Source: Acidimicrobiia bacterium
GTDB lineage: Bacteria > Actinomycetota > Acidimicrobiia > Spongiisociales > UBA5794
Direction: 5' to 3'
Length of the DNA stretch: 62,315 nt
Assembly (NCBI GenBank): GCA_029939995.1
Contig: JAOZRW010000008.1
Coordinates: forward strand, 1 to 62,315
Numbering within the stretch: position 1 is the first letter of the stretch; each line of letters starts with the position of its first letter. Position numbers and translations under genes: made by a program. Below, piece after piece: positions 1 to 8,305 of this stretch. The notes under the pieces were generated by a model. It was not told the origin of the DNA. It made no database searches and saw nothing but the letters and a program-made list of their open reading frames with translations.

Positions 1-257
1 TCGACACCGGCCTCCTTGAGGTCTTCGAGGTAGAAGTCCGGGTTCAGCGTCATCAGGTGGCAGTCGATCGGCAGGTCGGTGACGTTCCTGATGGACTTGA
101 TCACCGGGATCCCGATCGTCAGGTTCGGGACGAAGTGCCCGTCCATGACGTCGACGTGGAGGAGATCGACCTCATCTTCGATCAACGCTATCTCCTCACC
201 CAGACGGGCGAAGTCGGCGGCGAGGACGGATGGTGCGATGCGGGGTGCCTTGATCAC
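1..257 (-). CDS. rpe: Ribulose-phosphate 3-epimerase, N-terminal part (runs off window)
   Basis: Interconverts ribulose 5-phosphate and xylulose 5-phosphate in the pentose phosphate pathway. Only the first 85 codons are inside the window; the rest lies to the left of position 1. The translation starts at a GTG and reads VIKAPRIAPSVLAADFARL, then contains the metal-binding stretch DLLHVDVMDGHFVPN and later DCHLM, which are the hallmark strands of the RPE TIM barrel. It is the last gene of the large minus-strand block, 66 nt downstream of rsmB, an order (fmt, rsmB, rpe) typical of actinobacteria. The reading frame is open to the edge and shows no defect. Confidence 0.95.
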   Translation of the reverse strand, partial: MIKAPRIAPSVLAADFARLGEEIALIEDEVDLLHVDVMDGHFVPNLTIGIPVIKSIRNVTDLPIDCHLMTLNPDFYLEDLKEAGV

Positions 258-323
258 GGATGCGAGTGTATCCGCTTCTCGGATCGCAGCGGCGGCACGC
301 TCCCGACGGCGCCCGGCACCGGT

Positions 324-1547
324 TCAGCGCTCGATGACGGCGATGAACATGCCGTCGGATCCGGTGAGATGCGGAGCGAGGAGGATGCCCCCGTCGAGTT
401 CGAGACCGGGCAGTTCGTCCGGGGGCCGGGACCCGGTCCCGTCGACGACCCGGGTCGTCTCGTCGGGTGTGATCGTGCAGACGGAGTAGACGAGGCGCCC
501 CCCGGGACGGAGGAGCGCCGTCGCCGCGTCGAGCATTCGCCGCTGCATCCGGCCCGCCTCCGCAGGGTTCTCCGGTCCGATCCGATGGCGGATCTCGGGT
601 CGGCGGCGCAACGTCCCCAGACCCGTGCAGGGGGCGTCGAGCAGGACACGGTCGAACGTGCCGGGCCGCAGCGGTGGGTCGGCGGCATCGCCAACGATCC
701 ACGGCACGTCGACTCCCATTCGGTGGAGGCGCCGGGCGGCGGTTGCCGCGCGGCGCTCGTGCCGGTCCACGGCGACCAGCATCCCTTCCCCCTCCATCAG
801 GTCCCAGAGGTGGAGGGTCTTGCCTCCCGGTGCAGCCGCCAGGTCGGCGACGCGGTCCCCCGGTCGCGGGGCCAGAGCGAGGCCGACCGCGATCGACGAC
901 GGGTCGGACACGGCCAACGCGCCGTCGGCGATCTCGGACCGGTAGCGACCGATGTCGTCGACGATGAACGCTCCGGCGATCCCTTCGACCGCGGTCCCCG
1001 GTTGCACGCCCCGGCGGTCCCGCACCCCGACCTTCGCCGGTTGGTTCGACGCGTCCAGGAACGCCGTCGCAGCTTCCGTCCCGTAGGCGTCGACCAGGCT
1101 CTCGAACATCCACGGAGGCACACCGAACCGGAGCGCCTCGCCTTCCGTCCCGGCGGGAAGCTCAGGTTCCCCGTTGCGGACGACGTTCCGCAACAGGCCG
1201 TTGACGAACCCGGCTGCTCGCGGTGACCCGAGGGCGCGAACCGCCTCGACGGCGCTGTCGACGGCGGCATAGTCGTCGCCGTCGGTGAAGAGGATCTCCC
1301 CCACGCCGATGCGCAGCACGTTGCGAACGTCTTCCTCGATCGTTCGGTGCGCATACCGAGCGATCGTGCGGTCGATCCGGGTCAGATGGCGGATGGCGGC
1401 GTAAACGAGCCGCTGGACGAACACCGCGTCGCGATGCTCGAGATCGCGCGTCCCCGTCCGGATCAGTACGTTGGAGTAGGCCCCCTCCTCGATGATCCGT
1501 TCGAGGAGCGTGGCGGCTACGACCCGGGCTTCGACTCCTCGCTTCAC
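324..1547 (-). CDS. rsmB: 16S rRNA (cytosine-967-C5) methyltransferase RsmB
   Basis: A 407-residue protein predicted to methylate C967 of 16S rRNA using SAM. An N-terminal NusB-like RNA-binding domain fills roughly residues 1-130 (begins VKRGVEARVVAATLLERI). The Rossmann methyltransferase domain follows, with the SAM loop DLAAAPGGKT, the catalytic motif DAPCTGLG and the second cysteine motif SVCTITPDE. The GTG start at 1547 overlaps the fmt stop as GTGA, so the two are probably translationally coupled. The frame stays open upstream into fmt, but that stretch has no homology character and would overlap fmt by hundreds of bases. Between fmt and rpe, as in other actinobacteria. Confidence 0.95.
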   Translation of the reverse strand: MKRGVEARVVAATLLERIIEEGAYSNVLIRTGTRDLEHRDAVFVQRLVYAAIRHLTRIDRTIARYAHRTIEEDVRNVLRIGVGEILFTDGDDYAAVDSAVEAVRALGSPRAAGFVNGLLRNVVRNGEPELPAGTEGEALRFGVPPWMFESLVDAYGTEAATAFLDASNQPAKVGVRDRRGVQPGTAVEGIAGAFIVDDIGRYRSEIADGALAVSDPSSIAVGLALAPRPGDRVADLAAAPGGKTLHLWDLMEGEGMLVAVDRHERRAATAARRLHRMGVDVPWIVGDAADPPLRPGTFDRVLLDAPCTGLGTLRRRPEIRHRIGPENPAEAGRMQRRMLDAATALLRPGGRLVYSVCTITPDETTRVVDGTGSRPPDELPGLELDGGILLAPHLTGSDGMFIAVIER

Positions 1548-2464
1548 GACGGTGCCGGATCGAGACGACCACCGGCACCGCGCCGCCCGTTCATCCAAGC
1601 GGTGCCGGCCATCGGCGCCTTCCCTGCAGGTTGAACGACGTCGAGGCGGATGCTCCCGTCGGCGAGACCGAGCACCGGAGCTCCGTCCTGCGAAGCGATC
1701 ACCCCCGGATCGATCGTCTCGTCCGATGGGGACGCTGCGTGAACGAGGATGCGAACACCGTCCAACGTGAACCAGGCGCCGGGCCGGGGGTTGAACGCGC
1801 GGATCGCCCGCTCCGCATGAGCGGCGGTCCATCCCGGGTCGATCCTCGCTTCGGTTCGCTCGAGCCGCGGGGCGAGGGTCACACCGGTTCTCAACTGCGA
1901 CGCCGGTACCAGCCGACCTCTGAGATAGTCCGGCACCGTGTCGTCGATCAACATCGCTCCGAGGTACGAGAGCCTCCCGGTGAGGGACCCGCCGGTTTCG
2001 TCGGATGCGATCGGCGTCTCCACGGCGGCGATCACCGGGCCCGTGTCCATACCCTCGTCGAGCTTCATGAGGCTCACGCCGGTCGTGTCGTCTCCCGCCA
2101 GCAGCGCCCGCTCCACCGGGGCCGCTCCGCGCCAGCGTGGGAGCAGGGAGAAGTGCACGTTGACGAATCCCCGCGGGAGGCTCTGCAGCATCGCAGAGGT
2201 CAAGATCCGCCCGTAGGCGACCACGAAGCCGATGTCTGCGTCGGATCCGGCGATCCGATCCTCGAGTTCGTCACGGTTCTCCGGTTGAGCGACCTCGATG
2301 CCCCACTCCAGCGCTGCGGCCTTCACCGGTGGCGGGGTCGGCCTGCCCGATCGGCCGCGTGCGCGATCCGGGCGTGTGATCACCAGCCCGACGTCTGTGA
2401 CGTCCATGACGGCGGCGAGACTCGCGACGGCTGCGGAGGGGGTCCCGAGGAAGATCGAACGCAT
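1544..2464 (-). CDS. fmt: Methionyl-tRNA formyltransferase
   Basis: Formylates initiator Met-tRNA using 10-formyl-THF so that translation can start with fMet. The 306-residue protein begins MRSIFLGTPSAAVASL. It carries the formyl-transfer core with the catalytic Asn and His in FVNVHFSLLPRWRGAAP and the catalytic Asp in KLDEGMDTGPV. The C-terminal tRNA-binding domain includes RAFNPRPGAWFTLDG. The start ATG overlaps the def stop by one base (TGATG), and the stop overlaps the rsmB start. It sits next to def, which removes the formyl group it adds: a functional pair. Confidence 0.97.
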   Translation of the reverse strand: MRSIFLGTPSAAVASLAAVMDVTDVGLVITRPDRARGRSGRPTPPPVKAAALEWGIEVAQPENRDELEDRIAGSDADIGFVVAYGRILTSAMLQSLPRGFVNVHFSLLPRWRGAAPVERALLAGDDTTGVSLMKLDEGMDTGPVIAAVETPIASDETGGSLTGRLSYLGAMLIDDTVPDYLRGRLVPASQLRTGVTLAPRLERTEARIDPGWTAAHAERAIRAFNPRPGAWFTLDGVRILVHAASPSDETIDPGVIASQDGAPVLGLADGSIRLDVVQPAGKAPMAGTAWMNGRRGAGGRLDPAPS

Positions 2465-2961
2465 CAGGATCCACCGGGTGGTCGGACGTCGCGCAAGTCG
2501 CTGAGCGCCTGTTTCCGCATGCGCTTCGGCAGACGGTCGAGGATGATCAGGCCGTTGAGATGATCGATCTCGTGTTGGAGGAGGCGCCCCATCAGCTCGT
2601 CGCCGGCGTATTCCACGGGCTTCCCCTTCGGATCGAGCCCGCGGGCTCGTGCGAACGCCGGTCGTGAGAACTCCCACCAGCGGCCCGGCACCGACAGGCA
2701 CCCCTCCTCGAACTTCCACTTCCCGGACGTCTCGACGATCTCGGCGTTGATCATGGCGAACGGCCCGTCGCCGATGTCCGCGACGAAGATCTGCTTCGAG
2801 ATCCCGATCTGCGGTCCGGCAAGACCCACGCCGGGTGCTTCGTACATGACCTCGAGCATGTCGTCGATGAGACGCGACAGCTCGGGTCCGAACTCGGTGA
2901 TCGGCGTCGTGGCCCTTCGGAGAACGGGGTCGGGGAAGACGCGAATGGGATAGATCGGCAT
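2464..2961 (-). CDS. def: Peptide deformylase
   Basis: Metalloenzyme that removes the N-formyl group from nascent proteins. The chosen start gives 165 residues beginning MPIYPIRVFPDPVLR; an in-frame start 30 nt upstream (MAGEPVRCGP) does not resemble the family. All three motifs are present: GVGLAGPQIG (the usual GLAAPQ with Ala replaced by Gly), EGCLS with the metal-binding Cys, and QHEIDHLNG with the two metal-binding His and the catalytic Glu. Length and spacing are normal for a bacterial PDF. Directly coupled to fmt downstream; 52 nt from priA upstream. Confidence 0.97.
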   Translation of the reverse strand: MPIYPIRVFPDPVLRRATTPITEFGPELSRLIDDMLEVMYEAPGVGLAGPQIGISKQIFVADIGDGPFAMINAEIVETSGKWKFEEGCLSVPGRWWEFSRPAFARARGLDPKGKPVEYAGDELMGRLLQHEIDHLNGLIILDRLPKRMRKQALSDLRDVRPPGGS

Positions 2962-3013
2962 AGGGCCACAGCGTACCGGTTCCCCTGCCACGTCACCACA
3001 TCCGACTCCGTCG

Positions 3014-4792
3014 TCACAGATCCAGCGGGTCGGCGTCGACGCGGACCCGCGCTCCCCCGTCGCGCAACTGCTGGACGGCTCGCCGCAGGCGGATCCTCGT
3101 GCGTGACAGGTCTCGGCCCTGGATGAGCCACCGCTGCCGATCCCCTTCGCCGGCGGGCCCGAGCAGAACGGCGTCGGTGGTGGCCTCCGCGAGCAGCGCC
3201 GTTGCGTCCCCGGCGTCGGTCTCGACGGCGATCAGCTCTCCGACGGGCGGGAACCCGCCGCGTCCGCGCTCCTCGATCACCCCGTTCAGGTACGGCACCG
3301 GATCCCCCGAGCGGAGAGCGGCGAACGCCGGATGATGCGGCACCGACGTTTGGACCAGCGCCCTTCGTCCCCGACCGGGACGCGCAGCGAGCACCGCTCG
3401 AGCGAGAAGCCGCAGCGTCTCTTCCTCCGCGCGGTAGTTCGGTGCGAGGAGGCTGCGGTCTGGGTCGATCACGACGACGAGATCCACCGGTTCGAGTCCG
3501 ACGAGGTCCCGTTCGGTTCCGACGGTGATCGGCAGTCGATCCCCGACGACCCCCACGACATCGGGAAAAACCCGATCGAGATCGTCGATGGTCCGCGAGA
3601 TGCCGCCGCTCAACGCTTCGAATCTCCGCCCGCCGCACGACAGGCAGCTCGGGTAGGTCGCGTCGCAACGTGCGCACGTCCCGGAACGGTCGAGCATCGA
3701 GTCGCAGGTAGGGCATCGTCTCAGCTCCCGGCATCGGGCGCAGCGGAACGAGCCTCCTCGCCTCGGCACGAGGACGAAGATCGACCCGCGATCAGCGGCC
3801 GCCGCGATGGCGAGGCGTGCCCGCTGCCCGATCGGGCCCGATCCGAAATCCTCGGCCGTCCGATCGACGATCTCGACCAGGGGCCAGATGCGACGATCGA
3901 AACGAAGGATCTCGACTCCCGCCGACAGAGCCTCCGTGGTGGGAACCGAACCGGTCATGAGCAGACCGAACCGCTCAACGGAGGCCCGACGGCGCAGCAC
4001 GTCGCGCACGTGATAGGTGGGGGTCTGGGGAGACTTGTAGGCTCGCCGTCCTTCTTCGAGAACGACGGCCAGGCCGAGGTGCGACCTTCCCCAGAAGGCA
4101 ACTTCGCGTGTTCCGACCACGATGGCGCCCGTCGGAGCGGAGAGTCTCGTCCAGGCGGTCGTGCGGACCGATGCCGACTCGTCGCTGGTGGCCCGTCGCA
4201 CGCGGGTTCCGTAGGTCGATTCGAGGATCGCCGCCGTGGCGCTCGCTTCCGCAACGGTTGGGGCCGTGACGATGACGTTCTTGCCGCGTTGCACGACCGG
4301 TGTGATGGCGGACATCACGGCGTCCAGCGGCGTGCCGGAGAGGAGGTATCCGGGCCTGGTACGACCCTGCTCCACCTGACGGGTTCCCCATCCCGTCAGC
4401 GGCCCCGGCCGCCCCTCGGGTACGGGTGCGGGCGTGTTTCGCGGCGCGGCTCTCGGCAAGTTCGGCGGGGCGCAGCGAGAGAGCACCGTCGACAGCGGCG
4501 CGACGTAGTGAGTCGCCGCCCATCGCAGCGTCTGCAACAGCGCCGGGTCGAAGATCCCCTGCTTGCCGGAGCGGGCGGCGATCGGCCGCAGCGCTCTCTC
4601 GGGCGTGCCCTCCGTCACCGATGTGACGTAGCCGCGGACCCGTCTCCCCCCGAGGGGAACCCGCACGATGTCCCCCACGTCCACATCGGCCATCGCTTCG
4701 GGTACCTCGTACGTGAACCCGTCGTCGACGGCGAACGTGGGCACGTCGGGGACAACCTGGGCGAGCCTGGTCAGGTGGACGGTCCCTCCCAT
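3014..4792 (-). CDS. priA: Primosomal protein N' (PriA), helicase motifs degenerate
   Basis: A 592-residue homologue of the replication-restart protein PriA. The N-terminal 3'-DNA-binding domain (LARVVPDVP-like start, then FTYEVPEAM, GDIVRVPLGGRRVRGYV) and the eight-cysteine zinc region (CARCRELRRCPTC, CARC, CLSCGG) are intact. The ATPase motifs are not: where Walker A (GxTGSGKT) belongs the protein reads LLSGTPLDAVMS, and where DEEH belongs it reads LEEG. Loss of helicase motifs is known for actinobacterial PriA, so the product is probably a structural loader, not a motor. The ATG at 4792 overlaps coaBC by 22 nt; a GTG two codons upstream (4798) is an alternative. Confidence 0.9.
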   Translation of the reverse strand: MGGTVHLTRLAQVVPDVPTFAVDDGFTYEVPEAMADVDVGDIVRVPLGGRRVRGYVTSVTEGTPERALRPIAARSGKQGIFDPALLQTLRWAATHYVAPLSTVLSRCAPPNLPRAAPRNTPAPVPEGRPGPLTGWGTRQVEQGRTRPGYLLSGTPLDAVMSAITPVVQRGKNVIVTAPTVAEASATAAILESTYGTRVRRATSDESASVRTTAWTRLSAPTGAIVVGTREVAFWGRSHLGLAVVLEEGRRAYKSPQTPTYHVRDVLRRRASVERFGLLMTGSVPTTEALSAGVEILRFDRRIWPLVEIVDRTAEDFGSGPIGQRARLAIAAAADRGSIFVLVPRRGGSFRCARCRELRRCPTCDSMLDRSGTCARCDATYPSCLSCGGRRFEALSGGISRTIDDLDRVFPDVVGVVGDRLPITVGTERDLVGLEPVDLVVVIDPDRSLLAPNYRAEEETLRLLARAVLAARPGRGRRALVQTSVPHHPAFAALRSGDPVPYLNGVIEERGRGGFPPVGELIAVETDAGDATALLAEATTDAVLLGPAGEGDRQRWLIQGRDLSRTRIRLRRAVQQLRDGGARVRVDADPLDL

Positions 4793-5967
4793 TTGCACAT
4801 CTCTGAGATCCGATCCCAGAGCCGTTCGGCGACCTCGGCCTTGGGCATCAGGCTCCACGGTTCCGTCGCGCCGTCCGGGAGTATGAGGGTGACCTGATTC
4901 GTGTCGGTTCCGAAACCCGAGCCGGGTGCGCTGACGTCGTTGGCCACCAGGAGGTCCACGCCCTTGCGCCGTGCCTTCGCGACGGCTTCGTCCAGCGAGC
5001 CCACCTCGGCGGCGAACCCGACCAGGAACGGACGATCGTCCATCCCGGCGATCCCGCCGAGGACGTCGGGGGTCGGCTCCAGTTCGAGCGTCGGAGGGCC
5101 TTCCTTCCGGCGCAGCTTGCCTTCGACGGGACGTGCGGGTCGGAAGTCGGCGACGGCGGCCGCCATCACCGCGACGTCGGCCCGCTTCGCTGCTTCCCAC
5201 GCCGCATCGGCCATCTCGGCTGCGCTCTCTACCTCGACGCTCTGAACCCGGGGATGCTCGACGGCCGGGCCTGCCGTGACGAGCGTCACCGTGGCCCCTC
5301 GGCGTGCCGCGGCGACGGCGATCGCGTTGCCCATCTTGCCGGACGAGTGATTCCCGAGGTAGCGGACGCTGTCGATGGCTTCGCGGGTGCCCCCGGCGGT
5401 CACGAGCACTTCGACTCCCGTCATCGGCCCTCCCGGGAGGACGGCCGCAACGGCGTCTGCGATCTGTTCGGGTTCCGCGAGTCGGCCAACTCCGGTGTCT
5501 CCCCCCGCCAGGGCCCCCGAGGCGGGTTCCACGATGTGATAGCCGAACGACGCCAGCCGTTCGACGTTCGAGACGGTTGCCGGGTGTTGCCACATCTCCG
5601 TGTGCATCGCCGGGGCGATCACGACGGGCGCGGTCGTGGCGAGCACGGTCGCGACCAGAGCATCATCGGAGAGACCGTTCGCGAGGCGAGCAAGGGTCGC
5701 AGCGGTTGCCGGCGCGATGACGATGACGTCTGCCCACCGTGCCAGCGTCGTGTGCGGACTCACGTCTCCGGCGTTGAACATGCCGGTCACCGGGCGCGTG
5801 CCGGTGATCGCAGCGAGCGTGTGCGGGCCCAGGAACTCCATCGCAGACTCGGTCATGACGGGCCGTATCACGGCGCCTCGCTCGATGAGCCGCCGGGCGA
5901 GATATGCAGCCTTGTAGGCAGCGACGCCCCCGGTCACACCGAGCACGACGCGACGCCCGGCGAGCAT
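4771..5967 (-). CDS. coaBC: Bifunctional phosphopantothenoylcysteine decarboxylase / phosphopantothenate-cysteine ligase
   Basis: Catalyses two consecutive steps of coenzyme A synthesis. The 398-residue protein has an N-terminal flavin-dependent CoaC domain (LGVTGGVAAYKAAYLARRL, catalytic His in SPHTTLARWAD, then IAPAMHTEMW) and a C-terminal CoaB domain (VTAGGTREAIDSVRYLGNHS, SSGKMG, and VANDVSAPGSGFGTD near the C-terminus). Both halves look complete. It lies 3 nt downstream of rpoZ and overlaps priA. The gmk-rpoZ-coaBC-priA order is the common actinobacterial one, except that metK, often found between coaBC and priA, is absent here. Confidence 0.96.
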   Translation of the reverse strand: MLAGRRVVLGVTGGVAAYKAAYLARRLIERGAVIRPVMTESAMEFLGPHTLAAITGTRPVTGMFNAGDVSPHTTLARWADVIVIAPATAATLARLANGLSDDALVATVLATTAPVVIAPAMHTEMWQHPATVSNVERLASFGYHIVEPASGALAGGDTGVGRLAEPEQIADAVAAVLPGGPMTGVEVLVTAGGTREAIDSVRYLGNHSSGKMGNAIAVAAARRGATVTLVTAGPAVEHPRVQSVEVESAAEMADAAWEAAKRADVAVMAAAVADFRPARPVEGKLRRKEGPPTLELEPTPDVLGGIAGMDDRPFLVGFAAEVGSLDEAVAKARRKGVDLLVANDVSAPGSGFGTDTNQVTLILPDGATEPWSLMPKAEVAERLWDRISEMCKWEGPST

Positions 5968-5970
5968 CGT

Positions 5971-6204
5971 CTACTCCTCGATGGGAGCGATGACGACCTT
6001 GTCCTCGGCGATCTCTTCGAGGGCGATCGACAGCGGCTTCCGGGAGAGGCTGTGCACTTGCGGGGGGACGAATCCGCCGAGCCCCTCGCCGAGTTGGTTG
6101 AAGTAGGCGTTGATCTGTCGCGCTCGTCGCGCCGAGAGGACGACCAATCCGAAACGGGATTTGGCCTTCTCGACGACGAGGCCGATCGGCGGCTTGGTCA
6201 TCAT
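5971..6204 (-). CDS. rpoZ: RNA polymerase omega subunit
   Basis: A 77-residue subunit that helps assemble and stabilise RNA polymerase. It reads MMTKPPIGLVVEKAKSRFGL and then SARRARQINAYFNQLGEG, the typical omega helices that hold the beta' C-terminus, followed by KPLSIALEEIAEDKV. The first ATG overlaps the gmk stop as ATGA; the second Met codon, at 6201, is less likely because it would break this coupling. Always found between gmk and coaBC in this phylum. Confidence 0.95.
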   Translation of the reverse strand: MMTKPPIGLVVEKAKSRFGLVVLSARRARQINAYFNQLGEGLGGFVPPQVHSLSRKPLSIALEEIAEDKVVIAPIEE

Positions 6205-6836
6205 GCGGAATCACTCCTGGTTGCTGCAGCTGGGCCGGCGCCCGCAGGCGCGTCCGGATCCGAGTCCGATGTGGCCGGTGCCCCGAGTATAGAGGCAACC
6301 TGGGAGATCGCGGCCTCGAGATCGTCGTTCGTCACGAGAACGTCGTAGGTCTCCACGGCGTCGGCGATCTGCTCGTCGGCCACGGCGAGCCGCCGGGCCA
6401 CGTCCCCCTCGTCCGTGTCTCCCCTCCCCCGGAGCCTCCGTTCCAGTTCACCTCGCGACGGCGGCATCAGGAACACGAGCGTGGCGGCCGGGTAGGCAGC
6501 TTTCACCTGATGGGCCCCGTCGTTCTCGATGTCGAGGATGACGTGGGTCCCGCTCTCGAGGATCTCGACGACCGGCCCGCGAGGCGTCCCGTACCGGTGG
6601 CCTCCGTACTCGGCCCACTCGAGCATCCCGCCCGATCGGACGAGATCTTCGAAGGCATCGTCGTCGACGAACCAGTACTCGCGGCCGTTCACCTCTCCAC
6701 GGCGAGCGCTGCGCGTCGTCGCCGATACGGAGAACTTCGCTCCGGTGCGTTCGATCACGCCGTCGATGACGCTGGACTTGCCCACCCCGGACGGCCCGGA
6801 GATGACCAGCAGGTGGCCTTCAGTCGAACGTGGCAA
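6201..6836 (-). CDS. gmk: Guanylate kinase
   Basis: Phosphorylates GMP to GDP with ATP. The 211-residue protein carries the P-loop SGPSGVGKSS near residue 13, the GMP-binding region SATTRSARRGEVNGREYWF, and the lid region RRLRGRGDTDEGDVARRL. No ATG fits; a TTG at 6836 is the likely start and lies 17 nt inside the 3' end of mihF. The last 20 or so residues are an Ala/Pro/Asp-rich extension (PATSDSDPDAPAGAGPAAAT) beyond the normal kinase fold, probably disordered. mihF-gmk-rpoZ is a conserved actinobacterial trio. Confidence 0.94.
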   Translation of the reverse strand: MPRSTEGHLLVISGPSGVGKSSVIDGVIERTGAKFSVSATTRSARRGEVNGREYWFVDDDAFEDLVRSGGMLEWAEYGGHRYGTPRGPVVEILESGTHVILDIENDGAHQVKAAYPAATLVFLMPPSRGELERRLRGRGDTDEGDVARRLAVADEQIADAVETYDVLVTNDDLEAAISQVASILGAPATSDSDPDAPAGAGPAAATRSDSA

Positions 6837-7143
6837 GGAGATCTTCCCGCTGTCGACGCCCGAGCCCGCGGATCTTCCGATTCTCCGCGATCCCGAGCTC
6901 TTCCATCAAACGCTTCGCTTTGATCTTTCCCATCCGCGGCATCGATGCGAGCAGCGGGAATACCTTCGTCCCGGCCACGATGTCGTCCTGATCGGCCCGC
7001 TCGAATACCTCGGCGAGCGTGAGCGACCCGGTCTTGAGCAACGCCTTGATCTCCGCCCTCGTCCGGCGGGCATCGCCGGCTTTGGCGAGCGCGGCGGCAC
7101 GCTGGTCGGCGGTCATGGGCGGCAGGTTGTTGATATCAGCCAT
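6820..7143 (-). CDS. mihF: Actinobacterial integration host factor (MihF type)
   Basis: A 107-residue nucleoid-associated DNA-binding protein, unrelated to the IhfA/B fold and essentially restricted to actinobacteria, where it binds DNA through an H2TH-like element and supports phage integration and chromosome architecture. The sequence MADINNLPPMTADQRAAALA is followed by the helical arm RTRAEIKALLKTG and the characteristic core MPRMGKIKAKRLMEELGIAE. Its presence upstream of gmk is one of the strongest taxonomic clues in the window. Starts 12 nt after pyrF. Confidence 0.95.
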   Translation of the reverse strand: MADINNLPPMTADQRAAALAKAGDARRTRAEIKALLKTGSLTLAEVFERADQDDIVAGTKVFPLLASMPRMGKIKAKRLMEELGIAENRKIRGLGRRQREDLLATFD

Positions 7144-7155
7144 GGTCAGACTCTA

Positions 7156-7860
7156 TCAATCCGGATGCCCGGACCGGTGAACTCGGGCCGAGAGGGTCGC
7201 TGCAGCGGCAGCCGGATCGGGCGCTCCGGTGATCGATCGCCCGACGAGGACCATGTCGGCTCCTCGCGTAACGGCCTCGCGTGGGTCGGTTGCCCGGCTC
7301 CCGGCATCCGCCTTCCGGCTCCGCCCCTTCAGCTCCGCGACTCTCAGGAGGCCCGGTGCCGCTTCGGCTACGACGTTCACTTCCTCGAGGGGCGACACCA
7401 CACCCTCGCAACCCGCCGATTCGGCGACTTTGGCCCGACGCGCCACGAGCTTTCCGGGCGACCGATCGACCCCCACGCTCACGAGTTCCGCCCGATCGAG
7501 CGACGGCAGGACGGTCACGCCGAGCACGCCGGCGGGGGCATCGCCCGATCCGTCGCGAAGTCCACGAACAGCCGCCCGCAGCATCTCTCGTCCTCCCCCA
7601 ACGTGCGCGGTCACCCACCGCGCTCCGTGACGGCCGAGATACCGGGAGGCGGCTTCGACCGGTTCCGGGTCATCGTGGAGCTTCGCATCGACGAGGACCG
7701 GCCGCCCGAGCGCCACGAGCGTCGAGATGACGAGCGGCCCCGGACCGTGGAGCAGAGCGAGACCGATCTGGAATCCGTCGACGTGGTCCGCCACCGTCTC
7801 GGCCATGCGTACCGCCGTCTCCGCGTCGGGCAGATCGAGGGCGACGATGATCCCCGTCAC
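7156..7860 (-). CDS. pyrF: Orotidine 5'-phosphate decarboxylase
   Basis: Last step of UMP synthesis. With the GTG at 7860 the product is 234 residues starting VTGIIVALDLPDAETAV. An upstream ATG in the same frame would run into nusB and adds an Arg/Gly-rich stretch not seen in the family. The active-site motif DAKLHDDP (consensus DxKxxDIP), the phosphate-binding LKGRSRKAD region and the C-terminal GADMVLVGRSI are present, marking a type 1 enzyme. The neighbours pyrR, pyrB, pyrC, carA and carB that usually separate nusB from pyrF in actinobacteria are missing; nusB is only 61 nt away. Confidence 0.93.
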   Translation of the reverse strand: MTGIIVALDLPDAETAVRMAETVADHVDGFQIGLALLHGPGPLVISTLVALGRPVLVDAKLHDDPEPVEAASRYLGRHGARWVTAHVGGGREMLRAAVRGLRDGSGDAPAGVLGVTVLPSLDRAELVSVGVDRSPGKLVARRAKVAESAGCEGVVSPLEEVNVVAEAAPGLLRVAELKGRSRKADAGSRATDPREAVTRGADMVLVGRSITGAPDPAAAAATLSARVHRSGHPD

Positions 7861-7921
7861 GAGGGTCCGGCTTGCGTACGGCCCATCTTGCCCATCTCTC
7901 CCCTCGCCTTGTCGTCCACGC

Positions 7922-8305
7922 CTAGCGGTGAACAGGAGATTCGCCGTCGCGTACATCCCCTGCGGCACCGGCCAGCACGCCGTTGACGAATCGTCCGGAG
8001 TTCGCCGTCGAGTACCGCTTCGCGAGTTCGACGGCCTCCGACACGATGACGCCCACGGGCGTGTCGGTGTATCTCAGCTCGTACACGCCGATCCTCAGGA
8101 TCGTGCGGTCGACGGCCGGCATCCTCGTGATCCGCCACCCCGTGGCATGCTCGTTGATGATGGCATCGATCTCGTCGAGATGGGCCTGCACCCCCGCGGC
8201 GAGACGTCCCGCCCGGCCGGTCGGTTCGATGGGATCCGCAGCACCTCCGACGTCGGCGGCGTACAGCATCCCGAGCGCCTGTTCCCTGGCGTCCTGCTTG
8301 CTCAC
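7922..8305 (-). CDS. nusB: Transcription antitermination factor NusB
   Basis: A 127-residue all-helical protein that binds boxA RNA with NusE (S10) during rRNA transcription. It begins (V)SKQDAREQALGMLYAADVGG and has the conserved VDRTILRIGVYELRY and the C-terminal NSGRFVNGVLAG. The GTG start at 8305 overlaps the efp stop as GTGA. The efp-nusB pair is conserved across actinobacteria. Confidence 0.95.
   Translation of the reverse strand: MSKQDAREQALGMLYAADVGGAADPIEPTGRAGRLAAGVQAHLDEIDAIINEHATGWRITRMPAVDRTILRIGVYELRYTDTPVGVIVSEAVELAKRYSTANSGRFVNGVLAGAAGDVRDGESPVHR

Noticed and set aside
5965-5973. Possible separate regulatory gap between rpoZ and coaBC
   Set aside because: Only 3 nt separate stop and start; no room for a promoter.
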